A stretch of DNA of 64,000 nt from an uncultured SAR86 cluster bacterium (GCA_902557705.1 CACEBI010000001.1:1-64000), one strand, 5' to 3'. Counted from the first letter of the stretch, positions 26,991 through 36,240 are shown. The notes: generated by a model from the letters alone, not told the origin. A program made the numbers and translations.

Positions 26991-27959
26991 TTAGAAATTT
27001 TGCAGTCTTGATTTAATTATCTCATCAGCCTGGGACATAATATTATTTATTAAGTCCTGGACTGTTGGGATGTCATTAACAAGCCCAGCCACCATTCCAC
27101 AAGACCAAGCGCCTGCTTCCATGGTTCCTTCATGCATAATTTTTGGATAAACACCGGCAACTTCATCAAGAATGTCTTCAAACTTGAGATCATCGCCTAA
27201 TCTTTTTTCTTTTTCCATCAGTCTTTCTACAGCTTCATTATTAAGAACTCTTTCTGTATTTGTTAATGATCTCATAATCAATCGAGTATCAAGCTCTGTT
27301 GCATTAACAATAGCTTCTTTAACATTTTGATGAACTGGAGCATCTTGTGTCGCTATAAATCTTGTTCCCATATTCATTCCTTCTGCTCCAAGTGCCATCG
27401 CAGCAACTAAACTTCTGCCGTCAGCCATTCCACCTGATGCCACAAATGGAATCTCTAACTCTTCTGCAGCTCTAGGCAATAAAATAAAATTAGGAATATC
27501 ATCTTCACCAGGGTGACCACCACACTCAAAACCATCAACTGATACAGCATCACAACCAATTGATTGAGCTTTTATAGAGTGCCTAACAGAGGTGCACTTA
27601 TGAATCACTTTTATTCCAGCTTCCTTGAGAGCCGGTAAATATTCTGCAGGGTTTCTTCCAGCAGTTTCAACAACTGGAACTCCTGCATCAATTATTTCTT
27701 TAATTAATCCTGGATAATCTGGAGGCGTTAAAGAAGGTAGAAAGGTTAAATTTACAGCAAAAGGTTTATCTGTCATCTCTTTACATCTTGCAATTTCATT
27801 TGCTAACTTTTCTGGGGTACCTTGAGTTAAGCCAGTAATAGTTCCTAGTCCACCTGCATTAGAAACAGCTGCAGCAAGTTCAGCAAATCCTACATGATGC
27901 ATGCCACCTTGAATAATAGGGTGCTCAATACCAAATAGTTCTGTTATTTTAGTTTTCAT
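26991..27959 (-). CDS. Nitronate monooxygenase-like flavoprotein (2-nitropropane dioxygenase family)
   Basis: FMN barrel protein of 322 residues. It opens with IEHPIIQGGMHHVGFAELAAAVSNAGGLG and later has CDAVSVDGFECGGHPGED and the phosphate-binding ASGGMADGRSLVAAMALGAEGMNMGTRF, all hallmarks of this family. Proven members oxidise nitronates or act as enoyl reductases in lipid pathways; the family is broad, so the substrate is open. It is the last gene of the minus-strand catabolic unit, overlapping the SDR stop by one base. Confidence 0.85.
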   Translation of the reverse strand: MKTKITELFGIEHPIIQGGMHHVGFAELAAAVSNAGGLGTITGLTQGTPEKLANEIARCKEMTDKPFAVNLTFLPSLTPPDYPGLIKEIIDAGVPVVETAGRNPAEYLPALKEAGIKVIHKCTSVRHSIKAQSIGCDAVSVDGFECGGHPGEDDIPNFILLPRAAEELEIPFVASGGMADGRSLVAAMALGAEGMNMGTRFIATQDAPVHQNVKEAIVNATELDTRLIMRSLTNTERVLNNEAVERLMEKEKRLGDDLKFEDILDEVAGVYPKIMHEGTMEAGAWSCGMVAGLVNDIPTVQDLINNIMSQADEIIKSRLQNF

Positions 27960-28762
27960 TATTTTTCTCCTTTATCTCCACTAACCCAACTTTCATAAAA
28001 ATCTTCATATTCTTTTTGCAGTCTTTGCATCCCAGTTATCCATCTATCTCTGTCATTTCCCTTTCTTTGGACATATTCACTCACTTCTTTGTGAGGCAAT
28101 ACTAAAAATCTTTCATTCTCAATTGCATCTATAACATCTTTAGCAACCACATCAGGTTCAAGCATTCCATCTACCCCAGCGACTCCAGCACCTTGAGCGG
28201 TCATTGCAGTTCTTACGGCCTGAGGGCATAGACATGAAACGCCAATTCCTTTTTGACCATATGTAATTTTTACCCATTCAGCAAAACTTACCGCCGCTGA
28301 TTTAGTAACAGCGTATTGGGCGGCACCTATTTGAGATAATAGTCCTGCAGCTGATGCTGTATTCATTAAATAACCTTCACCTCTTTCAAGCATTTGAGGT
28401 AAAACATGTCTAGCTGCATGAACATGGGACATTACGTTGACGCCCCAAGTATGATTCCATTCTTCAGAAGTGGTTTCTAAAAGCATTGGAGTTCCACCAA
28501 TTCCCGCATTCGAACAAAATATATCTATACCTCCGGAATATTCATTTGCTTTTTCAACTACATTAATTATGTCTTGTTCATTAGACACATCAGCTGTCAC
28601 TGCAAGGCCATTAATTTTTTCTGCAATTTCCATAGTGCCATCTTCATTGAGATCTACGCATACAATAGACTGCGCACCGCTTGCATAAAATTCCTCACAT
28701 AGTGCCAACCCAATGCCACTTGCAGCACCAGTAACTACGATTCTTTTATTTTTTATTTCCAT
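27959..28762 (-). CDS. Short-chain dehydrogenase/reductase (SDR)
   Basis: NAD(P)-dependent oxidoreductase, 267 residues. The dinucleotide site is VVTGAASGIGLALCEE, CSNAGIGG is present, catalytic serine lies in NTASAAGLLS and the YxxxK pair in YAVTKSAAVS. Presumably it oxidises or reduces a hydroxyl/keto group of the compound degraded by this unit. It is linked to the genes on both sides (four-base gap upstream, one-base overlap downstream). Confidence 0.88.
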   Translation of the reverse strand: MEIKNKRIVVTGAASGIGLALCEEFYASGAQSIVCVDLNEDGTMEIAEKINGLAVTADVSNEQDIINVVEKANEYSGGIDIFCSNAGIGGTPMLLETTSEEWNHTWGVNVMSHVHAARHVLPQMLERGEGYLMNTASAAGLLSQIGAAQYAVTKSAAVSFAEWVKITYGQKGIGVSCLCPQAVRTAMTAQGAGVAGVDGMLEPDVVAKDVIDAIENERFLVLPHKEVSEYVQRKGNDRDRWITGMQRLQKEYEDFYESWVSGDKGEK

Positions 28763-28766
28763 AGCT

Positions 28767-29804
28767 TTATCCTAATAATTTTTCGCACCCCGTTCCATCA
28801 AGAAAAGTTTTAACTCTAGACTGGTCATTTTCACTAAGTGCTTCGAACTCCTCTTTAATCCACTTCAAACATTTAGCTTGGTAAGGAAAGGCTTTTTGTG
28901 TCCACAAAGACCCATCAATTTCTGCTTCCCATGTTTCCTCGCCCTTCATAATTGCATCTGCATTTGCTATTAAAGCTGGAACATACATCCTACCAAACTC
29001 TTTCATAATTTCTTTTAGAGAAGCGGGGCTTTCCTCTAGAGGAGTCCAGTTACTATTCTCAACATCATGACCAGACAAGTCAGCCATTATATCTTGCCAA
29101 GAAACAAGCCTTAATGCAGTATCGTAAGCAATTTTTCTTGATGTAGGATCAAAACCAATGAGCTGGGTTAATTGTCCATATATAGCAAAATCAGCAGAAG
29201 AGGGCTTTTCACCAAAAAGAAATTTACTAATAGATAAATGATCATCCATCAATTTTAAGAATCTTTTAAAACTAGAATCGATTAAATCAGCTGTTGTATC
29301 ATTTGAGCCTACAACCCATAACCTTCCAGTCTGTCTATCATGAACATATTTTTTTGCATCCTTAAGAATTTCATCAGGCATATTTACAGCAAGATCACTC
29401 AATGGAAGGACGGTTGATGCATTATCAGCATCCTCATCAAAATACCATCTGTAATGGAACATATATTTAGTAACCCATTCATCACCAAAATCTTCTAATA
29501 AATAATTTATGAACGATAAAGCAGAGTCCTCAGGTAATAATTTTCTATTTGGATACTCGTTTTCAAATCTTCTAATGATAGGGGTGGTATCAGTAGTTGC
29601 TTTTAATTTACCACTTTCATCTTCTAATAGGAGAGTAGGAAGTAAAATAGGCTTTGGTGGCTCTATTCCTTCTAGCCTGCTCAATCTTCCTTGAACATCT
29701 CCTATAAAAACTTCATAAGGAATATGACGATATCTCAAGATGGATATCATTTTCTGAGTATAAGGTGAGGCAGGGACCCCAAAAACTTTTATTTTTTCTG
29801 TCAC
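28767..29804 (-). CDS. Long glutathione S-transferase-like protein
   Basis: 345 residues with an N-terminal thioredoxin-like GST domain (VFGVPASPYTQKMISILRYRHIPYEVF). The PASPYTQK segment holds the would-be glutathione contact, with serine where thioredoxins carry the CxxC cysteine. A helical domain with SISKFLFGEKPSSADFAIYGQL follows. It is about 120 residues longer than classical GSTs (200-230), the extra length lying in an inserted central and C-terminal helical region. This long form is often seen in marine and soil proteobacteria without known function. It is the fourth GST-like gene in the same transcription unit. Confidence 0.75.
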   Translation of the reverse strand: MTEKIKVFGVPASPYTQKMISILRYRHIPYEVFIGDVQGRLSRLEGIEPPKPILLPTLLLEDESGKLKATTDTTPIIRRFENEYPNRKLLPEDSALSFINYLLEDFGDEWVTKYMFHYRWYFDEDADNASTVLPLSDLAVNMPDEILKDAKKYVHDRQTGRLWVVGSNDTTADLIDSSFKRFLKLMDDHLSISKFLFGEKPSSADFAIYGQLTQLIGFDPTSRKIAYDTALRLVSWQDIMADLSGHDVENSNWTPLEESPASLKEIMKEFGRMYVPALIANADAIMKGEETWEAEIDGSLWTQKAFPYQAKCLKWIKEEFEALSENDQSRVKTFLDGTGCEKLLG

Positions 29805-29834
29805 TATTTCTCCTATTTTTATTTGAATAATGTA

Positions 29835-31475
29835 TTAGTTAGACCAATAAATATATTCGTCACCTTCTTCGTATTCTTTTCCATCATATTTATCTATCAT
29901 TATTGGAGCATCATATGATGAAGGGAATAAAGGATTTTTTTGTTCTGAATTAAACTTGGCTAAAAGCTCTTCGATTTCCTTTACTATTAAAGGATGACTC
30001 TGAAGTAGATTATTTTTTTCTGTTGGATCCGCTGAAGTATCAAACAACCATCTAAAATTTTCATTTTTACTAATTATATATTTCCAGTTTTCATGAAGAA
30101 CTGCTTGATGATTTCCAGATCGCCAAAAAAGTGTCTTGTGAGGCTTGGAAGAGCTATTATTATTATTTATGAAGGGTAGTAAATCTACACCATCTATTTT
30201 ATTAGATAATTCAATACCCGCAGCCTTTGCAATAGTAGGAAAAATATCAAAATGATGAACAGCATTGTCTGATTTTTTTCCTGGATTAATTTTATCTGGC
30301 CAACTGATAATATAAGGTACTCTTATTCCGCCCTCAAAGAAACTAATCTTCCAACCTCTATAGGGCTTATTGATATTATCCAATTCAATATAATTGGCGC
30401 CACCATTATCACTAGTAAATATAATTAAAGTCTTACCATATATATCTAATTCTTTGAGCTTTTCAATAATCTTTCCAACACTCCTATCTAAAGCATTTAT
30501 CATTCCTGAGTAAACTTGAAGATTATGACCGTGCATATGACTCATTTGTTCATAATCGCTTCTTAGTGCTTGGAGTGGATTATGAATTGCCCAATGACTG
30601 AGATATAAAAAGAAAGGTCTATTTCTATTATTTTCAATTACTTTTAATGCTTCATCAGTATAGTAATCTGTAACATATTTATCAGGCGCAAATATCTCAC
30701 CTTCATTAAAAGTTGCGGAATATTGACCATTACTCCACACCATTTTATCAATTCTTGTATCAAACTTTGCGTTTACAACATCAGGATGATTCTCAGGCAA
30801 ATAGAGGGGCCCAACTAAACCTAGAGAGTCTTGAAAGCCTTGATTCAGTGGATCCATGCCATAAGCATGACCAAGGTGCCATTTTCCAATATGAGCTGTG
30901 TAATATCCAGCATCTTTTAAAACTTCTGCTATTGTTATTTGTTCTGTTGGCATTCCCTGTTCCATAAAAGGCGGCATTTTTGAAACCACCTCTCGGTCAA
31001 TCCTTTGTTTCAATTCAAAATTATCTTCTTCGGCAAGCCAACCCAGAACTGTTCTGCCTAAAGAAGGTATTGGGGTAAATTCATAGCCAAATCTAGTTGG
31101 GTATTTCCCAGTCATTATCGATGCTCTAGATGGAGCGCAAGTTGCATTAGCGGCATAACCTCTAGTAAATACAATTCCACTTTTTGCTAGTGCATCAATA
31201 TTTTTAGTTTGAAGGGTTCCATCAGCTGCTCCGCCATTATGAAGAGATATATCGTTATAACCCATATCATCTGCCAGGATTAAAATTATATTTGGTCTAT
31301 TATCATCAACTGGTGTATCTGGACCTTTAGACCAAGTGGTTGGTATATTTTCTTGAATGGTAACATTTGATATTTTGGGTATAGCCCATACAAGAATATT
31401 TACTTTATATTCCCAGGCAACAAAACCAAAAACTATTAACACCATTAAAGAAACCATGAGTTTTTTAGCCATCAC
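29835..31475 (-). CDS. Sulfatase (arylsulfatase-type, formylglycine-dependent)
   Basis: Hydrolyses sulfate esters, probably in the periplasm. The 546 residues start with a hydrophobic signal/anchor (about 7-23). Metal ligands appear in NIILILADDMGYND (Asp69, Asp70) and FTSDNGGA. The activation motif is ATCAPSRASIMTGKYPTRFG: Cys113 in C-x-P-S-R must be oxidised to formylglycine. HIGKWHLGH supplies further active-site residues. No maturase gene lies in the window, so activation must be encoded elsewhere. Cysteine-type sulfatases are common on algal polysaccharides, but the context (dehalogenase, GSTs) points to a small sulfated molecule. It overlaps the DUF2855 gene by 11 bases. Confidence 0.92.
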   Translation of the reverse strand: MMAKKLMVSLMVLIVFGFVAWEYKVNILVWAIPKISNVTIQENIPTTWSKGPDTPVDDNRPNIILILADDMGYNDISLHNGGAADGTLQTKNIDALAKSGIVFTRGYAANATCAPSRASIMTGKYPTRFGYEFTPIPSLGRTVLGWLAEEDNFELKQRIDREVVSKMPPFMEQGMPTEQITIAEVLKDAGYYTAHIGKWHLGHAYGMDPLNQGFQDSLGLVGPLYLPENHPDVVNAKFDTRIDKMVWSNGQYSATFNEGEIFAPDKYVTDYYTDEALKVIENNRNRPFFLYLSHWAIHNPLQALRSDYEQMSHMHGHNLQVYSGMINALDRSVGKIIEKLKELDIYGKTLIIFTSDNGGANYIELDNINKPYRGWKISFFEGGIRVPYIISWPDKINPGKKSDNAVHHFDIFPTIAKAAGIELSNKIDGVDLLPFINNNNSSSKPHKTLFWRSGNHQAVLHENWKYIISKNENFRWLFDTSADPTEKNNLLQSHPLIVKEIEELLAKFNSEQKNPLFPSSYDAPIMIDKYDGKEYEEGDEYIYWSN

Positions 31476-32571
31476 TTAGCTCCACAATGATTCCTTCATT
31501 TGGATTAATATCTCCACTAACAAATTTTTCATAAGTTGATATAAAGTTTTCGAGTCCTGCAATTTTTTTTACTTGCATCCAATCAATGCTTTGATTAGAT
31601 CTAGTTTTCATAAATTCATTTGTTTTTTGGTTATAGCCTTCATGACCCCAATCTTTTACTCGTTTTTGAATATGAGCTGGAGCAAAAAAGAATTCTGTTC
31701 TTTCCCTAAGCATGGCCTGACCAAGAGCATCTTCAGCGGTAACCTCATTGTCCCAATGAGTCATCCCAACTGTTAGGCATTTAAGCATTTTGTCACCAAG
31801 TGACCCATGAAGAGTGCCCAAAATCTCCCGGCTTCCTGCCATATCAACCATAACAGATTTAAGATTAAAATTTATATCTGATAGGCGATCATATGCAATC
31901 ACTTCATCATAACAACCCAAGTTTTTAACAAAATCTAGATTCTTTTGAGAAGTAAGACCTATTATTGATGGAGCATTAGAAGCTTCTTGGAGCCCCTGCG
32001 CAACACCAATTGCAGTCTTACTTGATGCACTGACTATAATAATTTGATCTGAACCAAAATAGGCCTCATCTTCTAATGCATCACATATACAAAAAGATGT
32101 TATATGCAGTGGAAATAATAATGATCTAATATTATCTAATGAGCTATCGTAATTAATATCTCCAGACAATCTTAAATAATTGTTATATACAGCGGGGAGA
32201 TCTTTACGATGATCTTTGCCATCGGCAAATCCTTGATTGGTAACTTTAATAGGTTTTAAATTTAAGATATCGCCTGGAGGAAAATATCCAAATAACCTTT
32301 CTCCAACAATTAATTCTTCGACATTTGATTTAATAATTTTTGCAAATCCCCACACTGGTATGCAGCCCCAATCATTATTAGTATCTTCAGTTGTTTTAAA
32401 GAATTGCCAATAACCTATTGTGTCACCTGCTACTCCATACGTAACATTGTTTGAAGTGAAAGCAAAACTTTCTATTGATACTGAAATTTCTTCTTCTTGA
32501 ATATCAGAGTTTTTTGTTTCAATGATTCTGGTTTTTGAAAGATCACTTTTTAATGTTTGTAATTGCCTCAA
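31465..32571 (-). CDS. DUF2855 family protein
   Basis: 368 residues matching my memory of the DUF2855 family: the opening contains SIESFAFTSNNVTYGVAGDTIGYWQFF, followed by WGCIPVWGFAKI, then a Rossmann-like central part with ASSKTAIGVAQGL and MVDMAGSREILG. The folding pattern resembles medium-chain alcohol dehydrogenase/quinone reductases without the usual zinc ligands, suggesting an NAD(P)-dependent reductase; this is inference, since the family has no assigned reaction that I know of. It is embedded in the catabolic unit, overlapping DUF1330 by four bases and the sulfatase by 11. Confidence 0.78.
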   Translation of the reverse strand: MRQLQTLKSDLSKTRIIETKNSDIQEEEISVSIESFAFTSNNVTYGVAGDTIGYWQFFKTTEDTNNDWGCIPVWGFAKIIKSNVEELIVGERLFGYFPPGDILNLKPIKVTNQGFADGKDHRKDLPAVYNNYLRLSGDINYDSSLDNIRSLLFPLHITSFCICDALEDEAYFGSDQIIIVSASSKTAIGVAQGLQEASNAPSIIGLTSQKNLDFVKNLGCYDEVIAYDRLSDINFNLKSVMVDMAGSREILGTLHGSLGDKMLKCLTVGMTHWDNEVTAEDALGQAMLRERTEFFFAPAHIQKRVKDWGHEGYNQKTNEFMKTRSNQSIDWMQVKKIAGLENFISTYEKFVSGDINPNEGIIVELSDG

Positions 32572-32981
32572 AATTTATATTCCTTAACCTCTATATTAAG
32601 CTGTCCTGCTAGTCCTGCTACTCTGTGTTTATTGCTTTCTAAATAGTCAGGATCTGTAATCATTTTGAGCATTGCCTTTTTACTAGGATATTTAGCAATA
32701 AATGTTGTATCCCAAAGTTCTTCCACTTCTCCAAGCATTAGGCGATTTATAGACCCGCCAAAAGATACTTTACCACCCACTTTTTTTAAATGTTCAACAA
32801 CCTCTTCACTATATATGGCATATGCTTGCTCCCCAGTTAGTTCAGTATCTCGACCGTCCTCATATTCAGCTTTTTCTTTAAATTTCAAAAGATTAATCAT
32901 GGCTATAGGTGCTTCATTGTCACCTTCAAGAAATCCTTCCATTTGTTCTTTGGTAGGATGTACGCTATTTTTATATTTCAT
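32568..32981 (-). CDS. DUF1330 family protein
   Basis: 137 residues with the dimeric ferredoxin-like alpha/beta pattern of DUF1330: PIAMINLLKFKEKAEY, the central GGKVSFGGSINRLMLGEVEELWDTTFIAKYPS, and MITDPDYLESNKHRVAGL. Members are often encoded beside catabolic enzymes, and their function is unknown. A role as a small-molecule-binding accessory or isomerase-like protein is possible. The position between the GST pair and DUF2855, with overlaps or one-base gaps, shows it belongs to the unit. Confidence 0.8.
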   Translation of the reverse strand: MKYKNSVHPTKEQMEGFLEGDNEAPIAMINLLKFKEKAEYEDGRDTELTGEQAYAIYSEEVVEHLKKVGGKVSFGGSINRLMLGEVEELWDTTFIAKYPSKKAMLKMITDPDYLESNKHRVAGLAGQLNIEVKEYKF

Positions 32982-32982
32982 T

Positions 32983-33597
32983 TTATTCTCCTAAGGTTAT
33001 AGCTTTTTGGAATGCTGGTCTTGCTTCAATGCGAGCTACATAATTTTTTATATGCTCCATCTCATTAGACACACATCCCAATCTATTAGCCATAAAGCAT
33101 GAATGACCAAGCATAAGATCAGCAGCAGAAAAATTACCAACCAAGTAATCTTTATCTGCAAGATTTTCATTAACAGGACCAAGAGATTTAGTTATTAGGT
33201 TTTGCGCTTGCTTTAAAACATTCTCATCTCGTCTATCCGGCGGCAAAAGAATTGTTTGTACTACGACCTGATTCATTGGAGGCATGACCATACCTTCACA
33301 ATAATGAAACCATTGCAGATAATATGGAAACTCTTCAGAATCTGAATTCGGTTTAAGTCCACCGTCTTTATGACGCTCAAGGATATATTGAATAATGGCT
33401 CCAGATTCAAATATAGAAATATCACCATCCTCAAGAACTGGCACTCTGCCCAGTGCATGTCTAGATCTATGTTCCGGTGATTTCAAACCTTCTTTTGTAA
33501 AAGGCATGATATTTACATCATAATCTAGCCCTAATTCTTCTAGTAGCCAAACCACTCTTCCAGCCCTAGTACCTGGTGTAAAATGAACTTTTAACAT
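32983..33597 (-). CDS. Glutathione S-transferase, copy A of a tandem pair
   Basis: 204 residues: thioredoxin-like domain with TPGTRAGRVVWLLEELGLDYDV, the glutathione-gamma-glutamyl site in [20 protein letters not shown], then an all-helical domain with YLVGNFSAADLMLGHSCF. It is roughly 85 percent identical by eye to the neighbouring copy at 33650-34330, and the DNA is also visibly alike, so the pair arose by recent tandem duplication. A clean ribosome site (GGAGGA, read on this strand) precedes the ATG. Probable role is conjugation or dehalogenation of electrophiles. Confidence 0.87.
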   Translation of the reverse strand: MLKVHFTPGTRAGRVVWLLEELGLDYDVNIMPFTKEGLKSPEHRSRHALGRVPVLEDGDISIFESGAIIQYILERHKDGGLKPNSDSEEFPYYLQWFHYCEGMVMPPMNQVVVQTILLPPDRRDENVLKQAQNLITKSLGPVNENLADKDYLVGNFSAADLMLGHSCFMANRLGCVSNEMEHIKNYVARIEARPAFQKAITLGE

Positions 33598-33649
33598 AGT
33601 ATCCTCCTTGTTTCTATTAAATCACTCTTCTACAAAATTAATTGGTACA

Positions 33650-34330
33650 TTAGATAGTAACTGTCCTTTTCTTCATTGAACGAAATGACCACCACCGATA
33701 AATTTTATGGAAAAATGTTTCACCCATTGATATAGCTTTTTGAAATGCTGGTCTTGCTTCAATACGAGCTACATAATTTTTTATGTGCTCCATCTCATCA
33801 GGAACACACCCCAATCTATTAGCCATAAAGCATGAATGACCAAGCATAAGATCAGCAGCAGAGAAATCACCAATTAAATAGTCTTTGCCCTCAAGATTCT
33901 TATTTACAGGCCCCAATGATTTAGTTAATAGATTTTTAGCTTGTTTTAAGACATTTTTATCTCTTCTATTAGATGGCAATAGAATAGCTTGAACTACAAT
34001 TTGATTCATTGGAGGCATAACCATCCCCTCACAGTAATGAAACCATTGTAGATAATATGGAAACTCTTCAGAACTAACATCGGGCTTTAAACCACCGTCT
34101 TTATGTCGTTCAAGAACATATTGAATGATGGCTCCAGATTCAAATATTGATATATCGCCATCCTCTAGAACCGGAACCCTTCCAAGAGCATGACGCGCTT
34201 TATGTTCTGGGGACTTAAGACCTTTTTTGGTAAAAGGCATGATATTCACATCATAATCTAACCCTAATTCCTCTAGCAGCCAAACCACTCTTCCTGCTCG
34301 CGTACCTGGTGTAAAGTGAATTTTTAACAT
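33650..34330 (-). CDS. Glutathione S-transferase, copy B of a tandem pair
   Basis: 226 residues, near-duplicate of the downstream copy. The same TPGTRAGRVVWLLEELGLDYDV start and IFESGAIIQYVLERH segment are seen. The copies differ in scattered conservative positions and in the C-terminus: this one continues about 20 residues beyond the shared EARPAFQKAI-GE end with a basic, aromatic tail (KIYRWWSFRSMKKR). The last bases before the stop lack similarity to copy A, so the tail may have formed by loss of the ancestral stop. It follows the nu-class GST by 11 bases. Confidence 0.87.
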   Translation of the reverse strand: MLKIHFTPGTRAGRVVWLLEELGLDYDVNIMPFTKKGLKSPEHKARHALGRVPVLEDGDISIFESGAIIQYVLERHKDGGLKPDVSSEEFPYYLQWFHYCEGMVMPPMNQIVVQAILLPSNRRDKNVLKQAKNLLTKSLGPVNKNLEGKDYLIGDFSAADLMLGHSCFMANRLGCVPDEMEHIKNYVARIEARPAFQKAISMGETFFHKIYRWWSFRSMKKRTVTI

Positions 34331-34341
34331 AAGGTTCTTTC

Positions 34342-35025
34342 TTATTTTTTTACCATTTTTTCCGCGTTTTTTATAAATTCCTTTTCATCTTTTTCATTTT
34401 TTAAGATACTTTCTCTACTTACTGGAACTTTAGTTCCTTGAATCATTCCTGGCTGCTCATACATTCTATTTTTCCAATCTTCTAAATGAGTTAGTCCATC
34501 AATTGATACACCCGACCAATTATGGGTTCTAACCCAGCACCAGTTAGCAATGTCTGCAATCGAATATTCTCCTGCCAGCCATTCATTGTCAGCTAAATGG
34601 GTATCTAAAACTTCAAAAAGACGCCTTGATTCATTTTGATATCTATCTATAGCTGGCTGAATTTTTTCAGGAAAGTACCTAAAAAAAACATTTGCTTGAC
34701 CCATCATTGGACCAATACCACCCATTTGGAACATAAGCCATTCAGTTACTTTTGCTCTTCCTTTATCATCATTTGGGATAAGCTTGCCTGCCTTTTCTGC
34801 AAGATAGAGCATTATTGCACCAGACTCAAAGATCGAAAGGTCATCATTATCAGTATCTACAATAGCTGGGATTCTGCCATTGGGACTAATCTTTAAAAAT
34901 TCAGGTTTTTTTTGCTCACCTTCAGCAAGGTTTACTGAATGAACTTCGTAGGGCATCTCTAATGCTTCTAATAAGCATGAAACTTTATGACCGTTAGGTG
35001 TTGAGGCTGTATATAAATGAATCAT
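34342..35025 (-). CDS. Nu-class-like glutathione S-transferase (YfcG/YghU type)
   Basis: 227 residues, distinct from the tandem pair. The N-terminal [21 protein letters not shown] contains the T-P-N motif of the YfcG/YghU disulfide reductases that use two glutathione molecules. [31 protein letters not shown] completes the glutathione domain. The helical domain includes [15 protein letters not shown] and [16 protein letters not shown]. Nu-class enzymes can reduce disulfides or peroxides with glutathione. It is the second gene of the unit, five bases after the dehalogenase. Confidence 0.85.
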   Translation of the reverse strand: MIHLYTASTPNGHKVSCLLEALEMPYEVHSVNLAEGEQKKPEFLKISPNGRIPAIVDTDNDDLSIFESGAIMLYLAEKAGKLIPNDDKGRAKVTEWLMFQMGGIGPMMGQANVFFRYFPEKIQPAIDRYQNESRRLFEVLDTHLADNEWLAGEYSIADIANWCWVRTHNWSGVSIDGLTHLEDWKNRMYEQPGMIQGTKVPVSRESILKNEKDEKEFIKNAEKMVKK

Positions 35026-35030
35026 AAAAA

Positions 35031-36098
35031 TTACCCTTTAATGAAATCTATTAATATCTTAGATAGTGGTTTTGCTTTAGTCCATTGAAAAAAATGACCT
35101 CCGCCAATATGAGGAGCACTTTTTGCATTTGGAGCCATTCTCAGAACATCTCTCTCAGCACCATTTGTTACAGGATCATTACCTGCAAAAACAGCTAAAA
35201 AAGGTTTATTGGAGGTTTTAAAAAACTCTCTTGCTTTTCTCTGAGCATCTAAAGACTGGTCAGGTATCATTGGAACTTGGCTTGGCATTGCCCTAGGACC
35301 CATTTTATATGATGGGTTGGGGAAGGGTGCCTCATAAGCTTTCATTAAATTAGTATAAAACGGTGATATTTTTTCAAGTCCTATCTTTTGTAACAGAATA
35401 TGGATATATGCTTTGACCGGAGATTTCCTAAACTGACTCTCCATTTGAAAGGAGTTAATTAAACCAATTGGAAGATTTTTTGAATCCCAGGTAAATTTTT
35501 GCCAGTACATAAATTTTGTTGCCATATGTTTATTTTTATCCATTTTGCTAACTTCTTTGATCATTCCAAAGAAGCTTATCTTTTTATTAGATGCCCTAAA
35601 CTCATTTACTTCATCTATAATTTCTTGAGGAGCATCAGGGTTATACGGAAGACCTGTATTACCCATAGCAATTTTTGTAAATCTATCGGGGTCCGCAGCT
35701 ACCATTCTAAGACCAATTAATCCCCCCCAATCTTGTCCAAAAAAAGTTAAATTTTGAAAATCATTTTTCTTTAACCACTCTCCCATCCAATCAACTTGGT
35801 TTTGATAAGAATAGTCCTCCCTTGCAGCTGGCTTATCCGACTTACCGTAACCAACTAAGTCAGGAGCTATAACTCTTATTCCCGCTTCGGTTAGAAATGG
35901 AATCATTCTAGAATAAAGATAGCTCCATACTGGCTGACCATGCATTGCCAGCAAAATGGGACCATCTTTAGGACCTTCATCAATATGATGAATTCTTAGG
36001 ATAGTTCCATCCTTAGTTTCTATATTTGTATAAATCGGCTCAAAGGGATAATCTTTGATATTCTCAAAACATGAATCTGGTGTTCTTAGAACTTTCAT
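35031..36098 (-). CDS. Haloalkane dehalogenase (HLD-I-like alpha/beta hydrolase)
   Basis: Replaces halogen by hydroxyl on alkyl halides via an aspartyl ester. Nucleophile Asp123 and halide-binding Trp124 are in [11 protein letters not shown], the acid is in [10 protein letters not shown] (Asp308), and the base is in [10 protein letters not shown] (His335). The oxyanion loop is [17 protein letters not shown], as in HLD-I enzymes (HGEPTWSYLY in DhlA) but with Gln55 for Glu. The downstream [19 protein letters not shown] also matches HLD-I. The length of 355 exceeds the usual 295-310, the excess lying in the cap. It is the first gene of the ten-gene unit and divergent from the LysR gene. Confidence 0.85.
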   Translation of the reverse strand: MKVLRTPDSCFENIKDYPFEPIYTNIETKDGTILRIHHIDEGPKDGPILLAMHGQPVWSYLYSRMIPFLTEAGIRVIAPDLVGYGKSDKPAAREDYSYQNQVDWMGEWLKKNDFQNLTFFGQDWGGLIGLRMVAADPDRFTKIAMGNTGLPYNPDAPQEIIDEVNEFRASNKKISFFGMIKEVSKMDKNKHMATKFMYWQKFTWDSKNLPIGLINSFQMESQFRKSPVKAYIHILLQKIGLEKISPFYTNLMKAYEAPFPNPSYKMGPRAMPSQVPMIPDQSLDAQRKAREFFKTSNKPFLAVFAGNDPVTNGAERDVLRMAPNAKSAPHIGGGHFFQWTKAKPLSKILIDFIKG

Positions 36099-36116
36099 TT
36101 ATTTTTTCAACCCCCT

Positions 36117-36137
36117 ATTAGATTTAAAAAGTCTAAT
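36117..36137. promoter_or_regulatory. Inverted repeat upstream of the dehalogenase gene, candidate operator
   Basis: Arms ATTAGA (36117-36122) and TCTAAT (36132-36137) are perfect complements around nine bases. The site is 18 bases upstream of the dehalogenase start, in the 142-base divergent spacer with the LysR gene. A LysR-type activator or repressor would be expected to bind in this spacer. No experimental basis. Confidence 0.4.
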
Positions 36138-36180
36138 ATAAAAATTAGCGACTTGATATAACAAAAATAAGCTTATATGT

Positions 36181-36196
36181 TGATTATATTTAATCA
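36181..36196. promoter_or_regulatory. Palindrome in the LysR-dehalogenase spacer, candidate LysR operator
   Basis: TGATTA (36181-36186) and TAATCA (36191-36196) form a perfect six-base dyad with a four-base centre. It lies 44 bases before the LysR start, where autoregulatory LysR sites are usually found. With the ATTAGA dyad it gives two separate dyads in one short spacer. Confidence 0.4.
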
Positions 36197-36240
36197 CCCA
36201 TAGTATATTGTGCTCATATTTAAACAATTAGATTAAATAA

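Noticed and set aside
28767-34330. GST genes as proven dichloromethane dehalogenases (DcmA)
   Set aside because: DcmA belongs to the theta class with its own active-site serine context; these sequences do not show it clearly, so only a general GST call is safe.
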